In this document: positions 24,307-36,500 of the stretch, one piece after another | How the letters are laid out: every line of letters begins with the position of its first letter | Numbering within the stretch: position 1 is the stretch's first letter | From: Anoplopoma fimbria | Taxonomy: Eukaryota; Chordata; Actinopteri; Perciformes; Anoplopomatidae | Direction: 5' to 3' | Length of the DNA stretch: 64,000 nt | NCBI RefSeq assembly: GCF_027596085.1 | Contig: NC_072472.1 | Location: 6,696,745-6,760,744, forward strand | Notes under the pieces: generated by a model | Database searches by the model: none | What the model saw: the letters and a program-made list of their open reading frames with translations, nothing else | Told to the model about the DNA's origin: nothing | Translations under genes and position numbers: made by a program

Positions 24307-24927
24307 GTATGTGTTGTGTTTTTGAATCCTTTCATATGTGTCTTCTTTTATAAAAACTGGGTAAAGTTAAGAATATATATATCCCATCTTCTTCTGCGCA
24401 GGTTAGCTCATGAGCTAACTATGCTAACATTAGGACCAATAACAAGGAGGCTGAAAGTGACGTCACTGCCCAGAGATACTATTTCAACAAGCTGCTTAAA
24501 CTAGTGCAAAAACAGGTTTTTTTTATTGATAGATTGAGACTTTATTAATGCACTCTATTGCACACACTGTTTGTTTATTTAGAAATAGTCAGCTGTGCCT
24601 CTAAAGAAATGACATTAAAGGTGTAAATACACCTTCAGCATGTGACTGGTGGTGGTGGTAGCTCTCTATTCCTCTCTGACCAGGGACGAAACGAAACACA
24701 CCCAGATGTGAGTAATGTTAACAATAAGAGAGCTATTATTACACTGCACCACACCCCACACCATGTTAGAAATGGGTTTAAAGTATTTAATATAGGGGGG
24801 GAGGAGTATTTAGATGCTTTATTACTTAAGTAAAAGTACTGAAATACAATTCAGTTTATTTGTATAGCCCAGAATCATAAATTACAAATTTGCCTCGGAG
24901 GGTTTTACAATCTGTACACATGCGATA

Positions 24928-26794
24928 TCCTCTGTCCTTATACCCTCACATCCTCTGTCCTTATACCCTCACATCCTCTGTCCTTATACCCTCACATCCT
25001 CTGTCTTTATTCACATCCTCTGTCCTTACCCTCACATCCTCTGTCCTTAGACCCTCACATCCTCTGTCTTATACCCTCACATCCTCTGTCTTAGACCCTC
25101 ACATCCTCTGTCCTTATACCCTCACATCCTCTGTCCTTATACCCTCACATCCTCTGTCCTTAGACCCTCACATCCTCTGTCCTTATACCCTCACATCCTC
25201 TTTCCTTAGACCCTCACATCCTCTGTCTTCACATCCTCTGTCCTTACACCCTCACATCCTCTGTCCTTAAACCCTCACATCCTCTGTCTTTATACCCTCA
25301 CATCCTCTCTTACATCCATCTGTCCTTATACCCTCACATCCTCTGTCCTTATACCCTCACATCCTCTGTCCTTATACCCTCACATCCTCTGTCTTTATAC
25401 CCTCACATCCTCTGTCCTTATACCCTCACATCCTCTGTCCTTATACCCTCACATCCTCTGTCCTTAAACCCTCACATCCTCTGTCCTTATACCCTCACAT
25501 CCTCTGTCCTTACACCCTCACATCCTCTGTCCTTATACCCTCACATCCTCTGTCCTTATACCCTCACATCCTCTGTCCTTAGACCCTCACATCCTCTGTC
25601 CTTAGACCCTCACATCCTCTGTCCTTAGACCCTCACATCCTCTGTCCTTAGACCCTCACATCCTCTGTCCTTAGACCCTCACATCCTCTGTCCTTAAACC
25701 CTCACATCCTCTGTCCTTATACCCTCACATCCTCTGTCCTTAGACCCTCACATCCTCTGTCCTTATACCCTCACATCCTCTGTCCTTATACCCTCACATC
25801 CTCTGTCCTTATACCCTCACATCCTCTGTCCTTATACCCTCACATCCTCTGTCCTTATCCTCTGTCCTTATACCCTCACATCCTCTGTCCTTATACCCTC
25901 ACATCCTCTGTCCTTACCCTCACATCCTCTGTCACATCACATCCTCTGTCCTTAGACCCTCACATCCTCTGTCCTTATACCCTCACATCCTCTGTCCTTA
26001 TACCCTCACATCCTCTGTCTTTATACCCTCACATCCTCTGTCCTTATACCCTCACATCCTCTGTCCTTAGACCCTCACATCCTCTGTCCTTAGACATCCT
26101 CTGTCACATCCTCTGTCCTTATACCCTCACATCCTCTGTCCTTAGACCCTCACATCCTCTGTCCTTATACCCTCACATCCTCTGTCCTTAAACCCTCACA
26201 TCCTCTGTCCTTAGACCCTCACATCCTCTGTCCTTATACCCTCACATCCTCTGTCCTTATACCCTCACATCCTCTGTCCTTATACCCTCACATCCTCTGT
26301 CCTTATACCCTCACATCCTCTGTCCTTAGACCCTCACATCCTCTGTCCTTACATCCTCTGTCCTAAACATCATCCTCTGTCCTTAGACCCTCACATCCTC
26401 TGTCCTTAGACCCTCACATCCTCTGTCCTTAGACCCTCACATCCTCTGTCCTTATACCCTCACATCCTCTGTCCTTATACCCTCACATCCTCTGTCCTTA
26501 GACCCTCACATCCTCTGTCCTTAGACCCTCACATCCTCTGTCCTTAGACCCTCACATCCTCTGTCCTTATACCCTCACATCCTCTGTCCTTAAACCCTCA
26601 CATCCTCTGTCCTTAGACCCTCACATCCTCTGTCCTTATACCCTCACATCCTCTGTCTTTAGACCCTCACATCCTCTGTCTTTATACCCTCACATCCTCT
26701 GTCCTTAGACCCTCACATCCTCTGTCCTTAGACCCTCACATCCTCTGTCCTTAGACCCTCACATCCTCTGTCTTTAGACCCTCACATCCTCTGT
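24928..26794 (+). repeat. Minisatellite, 23-bp unit, about 80 copies
   Basis: The unit TCCTCTGTCCTTATACCCTC plus ACA is repeated over about 1.87 kb. The main variable site is the base between TTA and A, giving TTATA, TTAGA, TTAAA and TTACA units. CCTT to CTTT changes are scattered, and TTAGA units dominate toward the right end. Truncated units occur near 25010, 25305, 25855, 25930, 26095 and 26350. The frame it opens (SSVLIPSHPL-like) is an artefact. An assembly may have collapsed or expanded the array. Confidence 0.97.
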
Positions 26795-26924
26795 GAATGT
26801 GAATGCAACATACATGAATGTGTATGTTGCATTTTACTGCTGTAGATGATTAAGGTTGTGCTGATTTAAACTGTATATACTGTTGCAATAGCAATGCATC
26901 ATATTCTGTGAAATCATCATATTA

Positions 26925-27345
26925 CATTACATTACAGTCATTTAGCAGACGCTTTTATCCAAAGCCACTTACAATAAGTGTATTCAACATAGGTATTCAA
27001 GAGAACTACTAGTCACCAGAAGTCATAAGTGCATCTCCTTTCTTAAAACAAGCATCTAAGAGCATAAACCAGAGCAAAAGTACAGAAACAAACTAATACG
27101 AATACAATAAGTGCAACAAACTAATAGGAATACAATAAGTGCAACAAACTAATAGGAATACAATAAGTGCTAAGCAGAAGGCTCAGGGTAGTACTTCTTT
27201 AAGAGAAGAGTTTTCAGCCGGCGCCGAAGGATTGGCAGCGACTCTGCTGTCCTGACGTCAGTGGGGAGTTTATTCCACCACTGTGGGGACAGAAAAATGC
27301 TGTGATATGTTTGCAGCGTCGTTGTCCCGTGACAACCACAGATCT
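26925..27345 (+). mobile_element. Dispersed element with TTTAGCAGACGCTTTTATCC head
   Basis: It starts TTACATTACAGTCATTTAGC and continues AGACGCTTTTATCCAAAGCC, AACATAGGTATTCAAGAGAA, CTACTAGTCACCAGAAGTCA, a short tandem of AATACAATAAGTGC units, then AGAGTTTTCAGCCGGCGC and TTTATTCCACCACTGTGGGG. It is the form of the middle layer at 16945-17575 lacking the inner insert. The head is widespread in fish genomes. The class is not assigned. Confidence 0.7.
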
Positions 27346-27739
27346 CTAAAACGTCAACTTTTCATTTGTGATGATGCATTTTCTGTATGATACAAGATGC
27401 TTTTTTTTAGTAGTTTATGTGGCTTAAGAAGAAGGAGACTTTTCTCAAAACTTAAAGTCACTGTAATCTGAAAAGTAGTATAAAGTACAATATTTATGCA
27501 GATTTTTCACGTTATTGTGCAGCTGTATTACTACACAACAATAATGTAACTTTGACAGAAATAAAAACAGACGATGTTTTGCTAAAATATCATCTGTTTT
27601 CACTTTTCTGCAACTGATTTTCATACAGTGAAATAAATTCAAATCAACAACCTGCCACATTCAAATCGAATTCATTGCTGCAATTCTTGAAGAATGGATG
27701 ACAGTAATTCATGCAAATGTTCTCACAGATTTGGACAAA

Positions 27740-30298
27740 ATGTCGGACTCTGATTCTGACTATGAGTGGTCGGACATAAGAGAACGGATGAGTGTTGTGA
27801 GTTATTAAACTAATAATCAGAATAAGAGCATTCAGCCAACATATTGTTTTCTTTATAAATGTCACTGATAATTGTTTTGTTTTTTTCCTAGCAGAAACTT
27901 TTGACCAAAAATGACACAGTTGTTGCCCTCCGTCCATCAGGTAAGGAACACATAAGTCTTAATACACCATTCATATTATCCGGCAGCACATACAGTAACA
28001 TTTGACATAAAGGATACATGTGCAAGAAGAACGTTGGCTCATGTTAGTGATATCTGAGATCCATACAAACTGAAGATTGGGAGGTTTGTTCAAGGTGTAA
28101 CTAATATGTTATAACATTTGGAGTTCTTTTACAAGTTACAAATAAATGCAATGCTGAGAAATTCCATAATCTACTTTTACTCGTAAAGGAAAATATGATT
28201 TTTTTTATTGAACTATAATACTCTCTTTATTTATTCTGTATTAAGTGTCGACCCGTATGAGTGTAAACTGTGTTGAGACATACCTTTGATAATCAGACTG
28301 CTGTCTAGTGAGTTGTTGAGAGGCACGCCCTAGTTCAAACAGGAACTGGACTTGTTCCAGAATCTCAGCCTCTCTCCCTTCCGATCTGTTGCCATTACAA
28401 TGGGACCTTTTACACTTCAGTGTTACTCAACCAGGACGGCCCCTCCTGGCCTTGTGATCCAGTTTAGTATTGTCTCGCTTGTCTTTTGGTTACGCCAGAA
28501 ATCATATGCTAATAAAATCCCTGCTCTTGGGTTGCATAGCAGAGAGGTGCAGATAGCTATGTGTCTTTACTCCATGCTGCATGAAATGCTGCACCATAAT
28601 CATCTGTTTTCTAATGAAGCAAGAATCTTTTTTTTTTTAAATTGGACCGACTTGGAAGTCTTTTGTCAACAGAACATTTCTTACATGTACTTTTCATTTG
28701 GCGTTATATTTTGTCCTAAATTGCGATGGTACATTCTCTATGCTGCTCTCAGCTCGGTGAAACTAAATATACTCTCTGCTTGTTTTTGTTATTTTAGAGG
28801 AGGTGTTTGAACGATGGATTTCTATCCCTATGGATACCAGAAATGAAGCCTTGCAGCTGATGGGAGTTTGTGCCTTCTGGCTTCCAATTCTGATGATACG
28901 TGACGAGGCGGACCCTATGACTCGCTATGCTTTGCTATTAGGTCTGGTCTCAAAGTAAGTACAATCATCATTGGGATCAATCTAAACATTTAAATTGTTA
29001 ATGTTTAGATTGTTAAAGAGTTTGTAACTTTTCCCTTCTAGTGGCAGTGAAGAAATAAGTCTGAAGCACCTGCACAGGATAGAAATCCTGGAGGCAATCC
29101 TCAGCGCTCTGGATAAAGGAACTGTAAGTGGACATTGTTGTATTTCAGTGTAGACTATTGAACCACTGGGAACAAAAAGTTTTGTTTCGGATATTAATGA
29201 AAGATAATAATTCAGTAAAACTCACTGCCTGAGTATGTAAGTTATTTGACATGATGCATCTCTGTTCCAGTTGAAAAAGGACCAATCTAAGCAGGTTGTG
29301 TCGATAAGCAACATGTTGAACTTGGTAAGTCTGGAATAAGTGATTGTGTGCATTGAATATACAAAAGGTTATCAATGAATAAGAGTATGTGTACTTCAAT
29401 TAATTGCAGAAGCATGGCTGCCTTCTCTAGCTTTTGGTTAATAATATAATAGTTATTTGTATAAAAACCTCCATACATCCAACGCAGTTCAAAAGGGACG
29501 TAAATCATATATGTGTGTATATCTGTTCATGTCAAGTGGCTTTTACACATCCAATCTGGAATTTTGACTGCATTTTGTTGAAATCATTGAGTAATAACAA
29601 TATACATTTGTGTCATATAGTTGTGGCTTTGAAAATGTCCACTGCATTGTCATGTAGATCTTTTTAAATTTGGGGAAAAAAGAGGCACTGGTATCAGATC
29701 AATCTTCAGTATTAAAAAAATAGCCTGAGTTGAGGTATTGGGAGAAGAACATCAGATTGGTGTTCCCCTAGAAATTTCCACTGTGCAACCACCTGCAACA
29801 GTAAAAAAACATCAGACAGTTGAATAAGTACCTACTTGTTCTGTCGTTGCCTATGTAATCTAATAAAGGATTGATTATTATTATTATTATTATTATTATT
29901 ATAAGTACCTACTTGTTCTGTCGTTGCCTATGTAATCAATATACACAGTTGAATGTTTCCCTCTCTGTCGTTGTACCATCAGAATACCGTGGGGGTTTTG
30001 GATGATGCATTACACTGGTTGGAGCGAACAGGAGAACCCGGCATCCGCGCTCGCGTCCTGGAACTCGGCCAGGCGCACATTTGCTACACGGCCGTGCAAA
30101 TCGTCTTCAAAGAGTGTAAGATACTGAACCATTCAACCAAGCATCTTTAACACTGTGCTCTGTTTTATTGAGAGAGTTCTATTAATTCATGTAAATAGGA
30201 AAACATAAATGAAGGGTTTATTCAATTTTGTATTTCAAACTGTCAAACAACTGCATTTCATATTGTACAACACGTGTGTGTGTGTGTGTGTGTGTACG

Positions 30299-30330
<32 letters not shown>

Positions 30331-30594
30331 TTATATATTATATAATATATATATTTATATATAATATATATTTTTTAATAATGTATATATATTATTTATA
30401 TATATATTATATATATGCAGTATTTGATGACTTGTGTTAACACTGAAGCCTGTTAGAACTCTTATGATAATTAACACACACACACACTTGTCTCTCGCTT
30501 TCAATCAGTTGCTAACTATATTCAGGAAATGGGTACCAACTTGGAAAGGACGATGAAGTCACTGTTGGCTGGACCCACCGACAATCTAGTAGAG
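27740..30594 (+). CDS. ttc3: ttc3 block 1: N-terminal exons
   Basis: Exons 27740-27796 (exon begins 27729), 27895-27940, 28798-28954, 29042-29123, 29271-29324, 29983-30115, 30509-30594. They encode the acidic start, then EEVFERWISIPMDTRNEALQ, MGVCAFWLPILMIRDEADP and LKHLHRIEILEAILSALDKG, followed by a helical region to SLLAGPTDNLVE. The second exon has a CAGCAG-like tandem acceptor (CTAG then CAG at 27889-27894), so one extra Gln may be included. Introns hold a TTA tract (29875-29901) and a TA tract (30297-30418). Confidence 0.88.
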
Positions 30595-33500
30595 GTAAGA
30601 CAACGACACAATCTACCCCACTCTCGCTGATATAACTTGATATTTGCTTAAACGGACTATTGGTGTTTTCTGTAACTTGTACTTATGTTCTTTTATGTGT
30701 TAATTTCTATGTGTTAACTTAGATTTAGATAGAAATTATTGACAAGTATCTGATTAATAATCACTGTAGATCCCTCATTAGCTACTTTGATAACACATAA
30801 AAGTACCTGCAATACTTGTGTGGTAAATTGAACATCTGTATTTACAATAAGACTTAAAGTAACAGTGAAACAGCTGTTAGAACATCTTTAGCTTCAGTAA
30901 TGTGACTCAATTTTAACCACACCCCTGCACCTACACACAACGCTGAATTTTGTATTTGGACAGATAAGTACAGATCCAATAATAATAATAAAACTTGTCA
31001 GCCCAAAACTCTACTCTCTGTAAATGTTTGTTTGTACCTGAGGGAATATAATATTTGGTTTGTCATCTTCCTCATCCAGATAAGTGAAGAAATGAAGAAG
31101 ATAGGAAATGAAAACTTTCAGAAACAGCACTATGACGTCGCTGAAGACTTTTATTCCAAAGCCCTCAAATATAAGTAAGTTAATATTCTAAAATGATCTT
31201 TTAAGTGTACACTAATACATTCAAATATTATGGCCCTATCTTTGTGATGCTTGGGTATTTTTGTTTTTGTTGACACTCTTATTTGATTACTACATGAATA
31301 TAATACAAAACCACTTCAAACTACTGCATTCAGAGCTGATTTATCACTTCTCTGACTCTACCTACAATAAATACCACAAGTTTCACAAAGAAGATAAATT
31401 GCAGGGTAATTGTTTTAGGTTGTTTAGGTGTAACTACTACTTTGGTAAAGTTGTGTACTTTTCAAACTAACAGCAACATTTTTTCTCCATCCAGCCCCGC
31501 CAACCACATAGTTTATGGAAACAGAGCATTATGCTATATCCGATGTAAGGAATATCTGTAAGTACCACTTATTCCTTTTGTCTGTAAGTAATTGAAGTAC
31601 AGAGAATCGGTAGAAAACTCACTTTGACCTTAAAAGATGTGAGTGAATCCTACAAATCTCACTAGAGCAAGAGTGAATGTTGAGCAGGAAATTTGTTTTA
31701 ATGCTGTTTTTTATCAAAGGTAACAAGAAATGTTTTAACACAAACATGACTTTACATTTTTTTTTTTTTAAAGAAAAGCGGTTGGTGATGGAAAATGTGC
31801 CACTCTGTTAAAACCACACTGGGCAAAGGTACTTATCCCTTTTGATAAGTTGATCCAGTCAACTTTAATGTAGTTATGTTGAGAAAATGTATAACGCAGA
31901 CGTTAAGGATGCCTTGAGCCAAACGTGTCAGTGGGACTAATTGGTAAATGTTAACATGATAACACCTTAAACTGAGATGGTCACCATTGTAAACATCTAT
32001 TAGCATTGTCATTGTTAGCATGGGTTTTAAGGCAGAAATTACAGTGAGAATCACTCAATTTCTCCCTCAAAAATAAATGTAGCTTATTCACATTGAGCAG
32101 ATAGAAGTCACAATGGAAACACACACAATTATTAAGAGCAAGAAAGTGATGCATGTTTTTGTCTGCAGGGTCACTACCGCTTCTGTGAGGCTTTGTTCAA
32201 CTTGGGAGAGGTCAAAAAGGCAATCAAAGCAAACCATACGGCCCGGAGTCTGTGTAAAAACGACCACGTTGGAATGAAAGATTTGGAACAACAACATCTG
32301 AAGTTCACTGAATTGACGGACCCCAAAGGTATTTTCGCTGCACTGTCATGCTCACAGCCGCACCTTCAATCACATTTTATTTTGTATCCATCTAAAACAG
32401 AAAAAGTACTCCAAAGAGCATGTGTACTACTCTACACATGAAGTAAACACTCGACATTATACTGTGTTTAAAAGACAGATTTAGTTGTCAGTGAGTCGTC
32501 TCTATACTTCAGGGTGTCCACGTCTCACTTTGATACAGCTCAAAAATCAAACGTAGAAAAGCAACTTTACATCTGGAGGCTTTTTCTTGCAGAAACTTTG
32601 GTTTTTCATTATACAAGTGTATGTCTTTTTAAGATATAATTAAGATCAGATTATTGCTTATCATAGAGGACAAATAACCAGTTGATCACAAATCTGGGTT
32701 AAATTAATCCTTCATTGTTTTTCTGTCCCTCCATAAATTAAACTTGTGTTTATGTGCTTTGATTTCAGTTGGGCAGCCTAAGAAAACCGAGAGTAAAAGG
32801 TATGGGTTCAACTTGTTTACATTTAACAGAATAAACAGCAACTTGATTAATAAATGCTGCTTTTTTTCTACAGACCAGAGAGCACCAACAGAGTTCACAC
32901 AGTTGAGCCAAAACCACAGATTGTAAAAAGTGTTAAAAAGATTGATCCTTCTCCACAGAATAAGGTTTGTAACTCTTTTTGTCACGTCACAGTTCCATGG
33001 AGCAAACTTTGATTTGTTTAGATCTGAAATATTTAATTGATTAGTCGGTCGAAAATAATCAGCAACAGTTTTGTTAATTGATCAAGCAGAAAAAACAAAA
33101 AAACATCATCATTTTAGTACTCAAGATCATATCAATGTTCAATGTTGAAAAGAAAAAAACGAATAAAAATAATAATTTTGCATTAAAATCACTTTCCTGA
33201 TTATTAATATCCAATAAAGGCAATAATCTGCCTTTATTGCCATTTAGAAAATTCAAATGCATCATTAAAAATGAAAATTATCACCAATACATGAGAAATA
33301 CAGGAAATATTGAATTATTAATATTTAAAGTAATTTAGTTTTTTCAATTAAAGGTTTTAATTTAAGCTTTTGCTATTTATCATAACAGGATTTTAAATTT
33401 CCATATACATTTTTTTATATCTATTTTAGTACTATAGTATTAGTAAATGTTAAAGTTTCTTTGCCCTTGTTTCTATTTTTTTAATCTATTTTTTTTTAAT

Positions 33501-36500
33501 TCTGGGTAAAAATTATTCATCATACAAATACCAAATAAAAAAAAAAAGACCAGCAGATCGATAATTAAAATAATCGTGAGTTTTGTTAGAGTAGCAGCCA
33601 GCGTTTAGAATATGATTGAATCACTTACACTGTGTTTGTGTGGCTATAGCTGAAGTTTGATATCGCTCAGTGTTAATAATTAACTTTTGTGTTGGCAGGT
33701 CCCAGAAGTTAAACTGGAAAAGCAACCAGGTGAGTTTGTACAACAAGTTCTTACACTTGTCTTTCTGACCCGGGTTCAGACCCTGGTTGTGCTGGCTCTT
33801 CGTTGTCCAACTCATACAAGCTGAATATTATTTGTGTACTCGGGTGTACACAATAAGTGTCTCCTATCCTTAAATACACATTGATTTATTTATAGCTGCC
33901 CTGTTTTCAGTGTCAGTGTGGACTCAATAAAACAGACTGATATCGAACAAACTGATACTGTTATATTCATTTTCTTTCTCATAAAATACAAATCCATTTT
34001 TTTTCCTTTTGTTTACATCCATGTTTACTAGCAAGCAGTCTTTTTGAATTCTGTGTTATAGTGTTGTTTTTATAGATATTCGTGGTGTGAAATACCTGTA
34101 CATGTAAATTGAAGTTAAGATGTTTTGTTCATCGCATTAAAAAACTTCATGGCTAATATTCTGTCTCTCCAGTGAAAAACGAAAGGACTGCACAGGCAGA
34201 GGTCAGCACTAAAAACGCGAAACCATCAAAAAGGTTAGTGGGAGCAGTTCGACTAAAATGAATGCATTATATGACACAAAGTAGCCTTTTTCATCGCAAG
34301 AAATGGAAGTCGGTTTGTCAGACCCACAGTAGGAAAAAGTGAAACTCACTCAATCAAACTTTATTTGTATAGCATCTTTCATACATGTTAGTGCAGTTAA
34401 CAATTTGAAACCAATGCATTAAAGGCAATAAAATGTATGAAATTAATAAAAAACAGTAATACCGTTTTTTTCAGCAGCACAGAATAAAAGTAGATTAAAA
34501 ATTGTACAAATTAAATACAATAAAATAAATGAATAATAAAATGAAAGAAAAATAGAACACAATTTTACAACTTAAAAAAAAAAATACAGTAAATACTGTT
34601 TATAAAGCATCCTTAATCAAAAGCCTCGCTGATAAGGAAGGTTTTTAATTTACATTTACATTTTCAACACTTCTCAGAACCTCAGACAGACTGTTCCAGC
34701 CTGTAAGTTTATATAAAACATAATAAGAATCAACATTGTGGCTTGATTTAATTTAGTTTTTCGTTATCTGATCATGGGTAAAAAAAATACTTCCTTTCAG
34801 ACTGTTTAGCTGATTTAAATATTCTGTGCTTTCAGTGAGGTTTCTTCCAAGAATGGTAAAGGAGCTCCCAGCAGCCCGGCAGCAAAGAATAAACCAAAGA
34901 ACAAAATTCAGACTGAAAATGAGGTACGGCTCTGCTTCTGTCACAAGACCAACACGTTGCATTTGTCTTTAGTCATGAGTGTGGTGTTAAGACTTCCAGT
35001 ACACTGTGTATCAAAAGAGAACACACTTACTACTATTTGTTAAAAGCTTGTGTTTAAGAGCATCTTAACTCTTTAGCAAATATAAATAAGCTTTAAATTA
35101 AAACATTATCATTAAAATAAGATACCTGACCTGCTCTTTGATGTGTTTTTATCCAATCAGATCAAGAAAGCAGACGATAAAGCGGCCGTGTGTAAAGAGT
35201 TGAGATCGATGGTGCAGGACGCACACGCTGCTCTGACCGACCTACGCAGCCGCAACGCAGAGGAGGCCTTCAGGAAGGCACTGGTCCTACTGGAAACCAG
35301 CACACCCAAGGTAAAACATCACTGATGAGCAACCCAGTGCCAAAGCGGTAACGCTTTACAATTGATGTGCCTAAATCAGGGCTCGAGACTTACTTTTCGA
35401 CTTCTTTCTCAGTTTGTCACACCAGGACATGAATTGGTTGCACCCTTTTTGTGGGGTAAAGAATAGGGTACTGTACAAGTTAAGGTACTTCTATTTTGCT
35501 TGAGTGTATTGATTGAATTCAACTCTCGACTTCTATTTCACTTAATTTTAGAGGAAAATATTGTACTTTTGATGCTTACATATTTATCTGAGGCCTTTAT
35601 TTACTATTTACTTTGCAGATAAAGATTTTAAAAGTCTATAATGAGTATTTGAAAGGAATGCATTCTTATACAATGAATTTATCCAACCAACAGTTTAAAA
35701 ATGAATAAAATTAGCTCTATTGCAGCCAGTAACAACATTAAAATGTATCTTACATGTTACATAATTTGTGAAATCAACCTGTGTATTTTTTTACTTATTA
35801 ATAATTACTTATTATTTTTTACTTTGGCTGTTCTCTTCACACTCACACGTTCTTTCAAATAATCTGTGGCAGTTTAAAGCTTACTGGATTTCCGTTGAGC
35901 TGCAAAAGATATCATTTGTTTTCTTTTTACTTTCTCAGGATCTTGGACTTTCCACGTTGGATGTACTGTTGTTACTGTACGGCCGCGCGTCAGCTCTGAC
36001 AGAAATTGGCCAGCTTGAGGTAACTCATAAGGGAATTATGGACAGAGAATAGTATTTATGGGAGGAATAAAGACAACTCAATGATGTTAAATATTACACT
36101 AAACTGTCTAAACCCATTTACCCAGACACCATTCCTATGGTTAACAAAATCATACAGGCCCTTTTTATGAAAAGAAGTTCACTAATGTGTTCATTATTTA
36201 CACATAATTAATTAAGGGAATTAATTACGTGTATAGCTTGAGCCTGATTTTTATTTTAGAACAACCTGTAGAAGAGCAGTTCAGACTAAGGAATCATTAA
36301 TCATAATTTGTTTTTTTCCCCATGTGTTTATAATTAGTTGACATTTTAGGCCTGAACGGCCACAGCAGTCCGTGTCATAGTTTCTACATATGTATGATGA
36401 TAAAATTAGATTTGTATTGATTCCCAGAGTTGAAATCCGGTTGTTGCAGCAGCACAAGGACATAAATAGTACAGATAAATAGTTTAAACAAAGAAATTAT

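Larger units (their letters stand above)
24307..27728 (+). other. ttc3 intron 1 (3.4 kb, mostly repeats)
   Basis: GT at 24307 and AG at 27727-27728 bound it. It holds the 23-bp minisatellite, a dispersed element at 26925-27345 and a repeat fragment near 27400-27540 related to the 44580 and 62600 copies. Nothing coding is seen. Confidence 0.6.

Noticed and set aside
24890..25270. An open frame with a Ser/Leu/Pro repeat
   Set aside because: It is a frame through the 23-bp minisatellite and ends at random when a unit is cut short.
24928..26794. Possible CRISPR-like array
   Set aside because: Units are head-to-tail with no unique spacers, and the host is a vertebrate.
28352..28810. A 152-codon open frame on the plus strand before a ttc3 exon
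   Set aside because: It runs through the intron into exon 28798 in a frame that does not match TTC3; it has no family likeness and poor composition.
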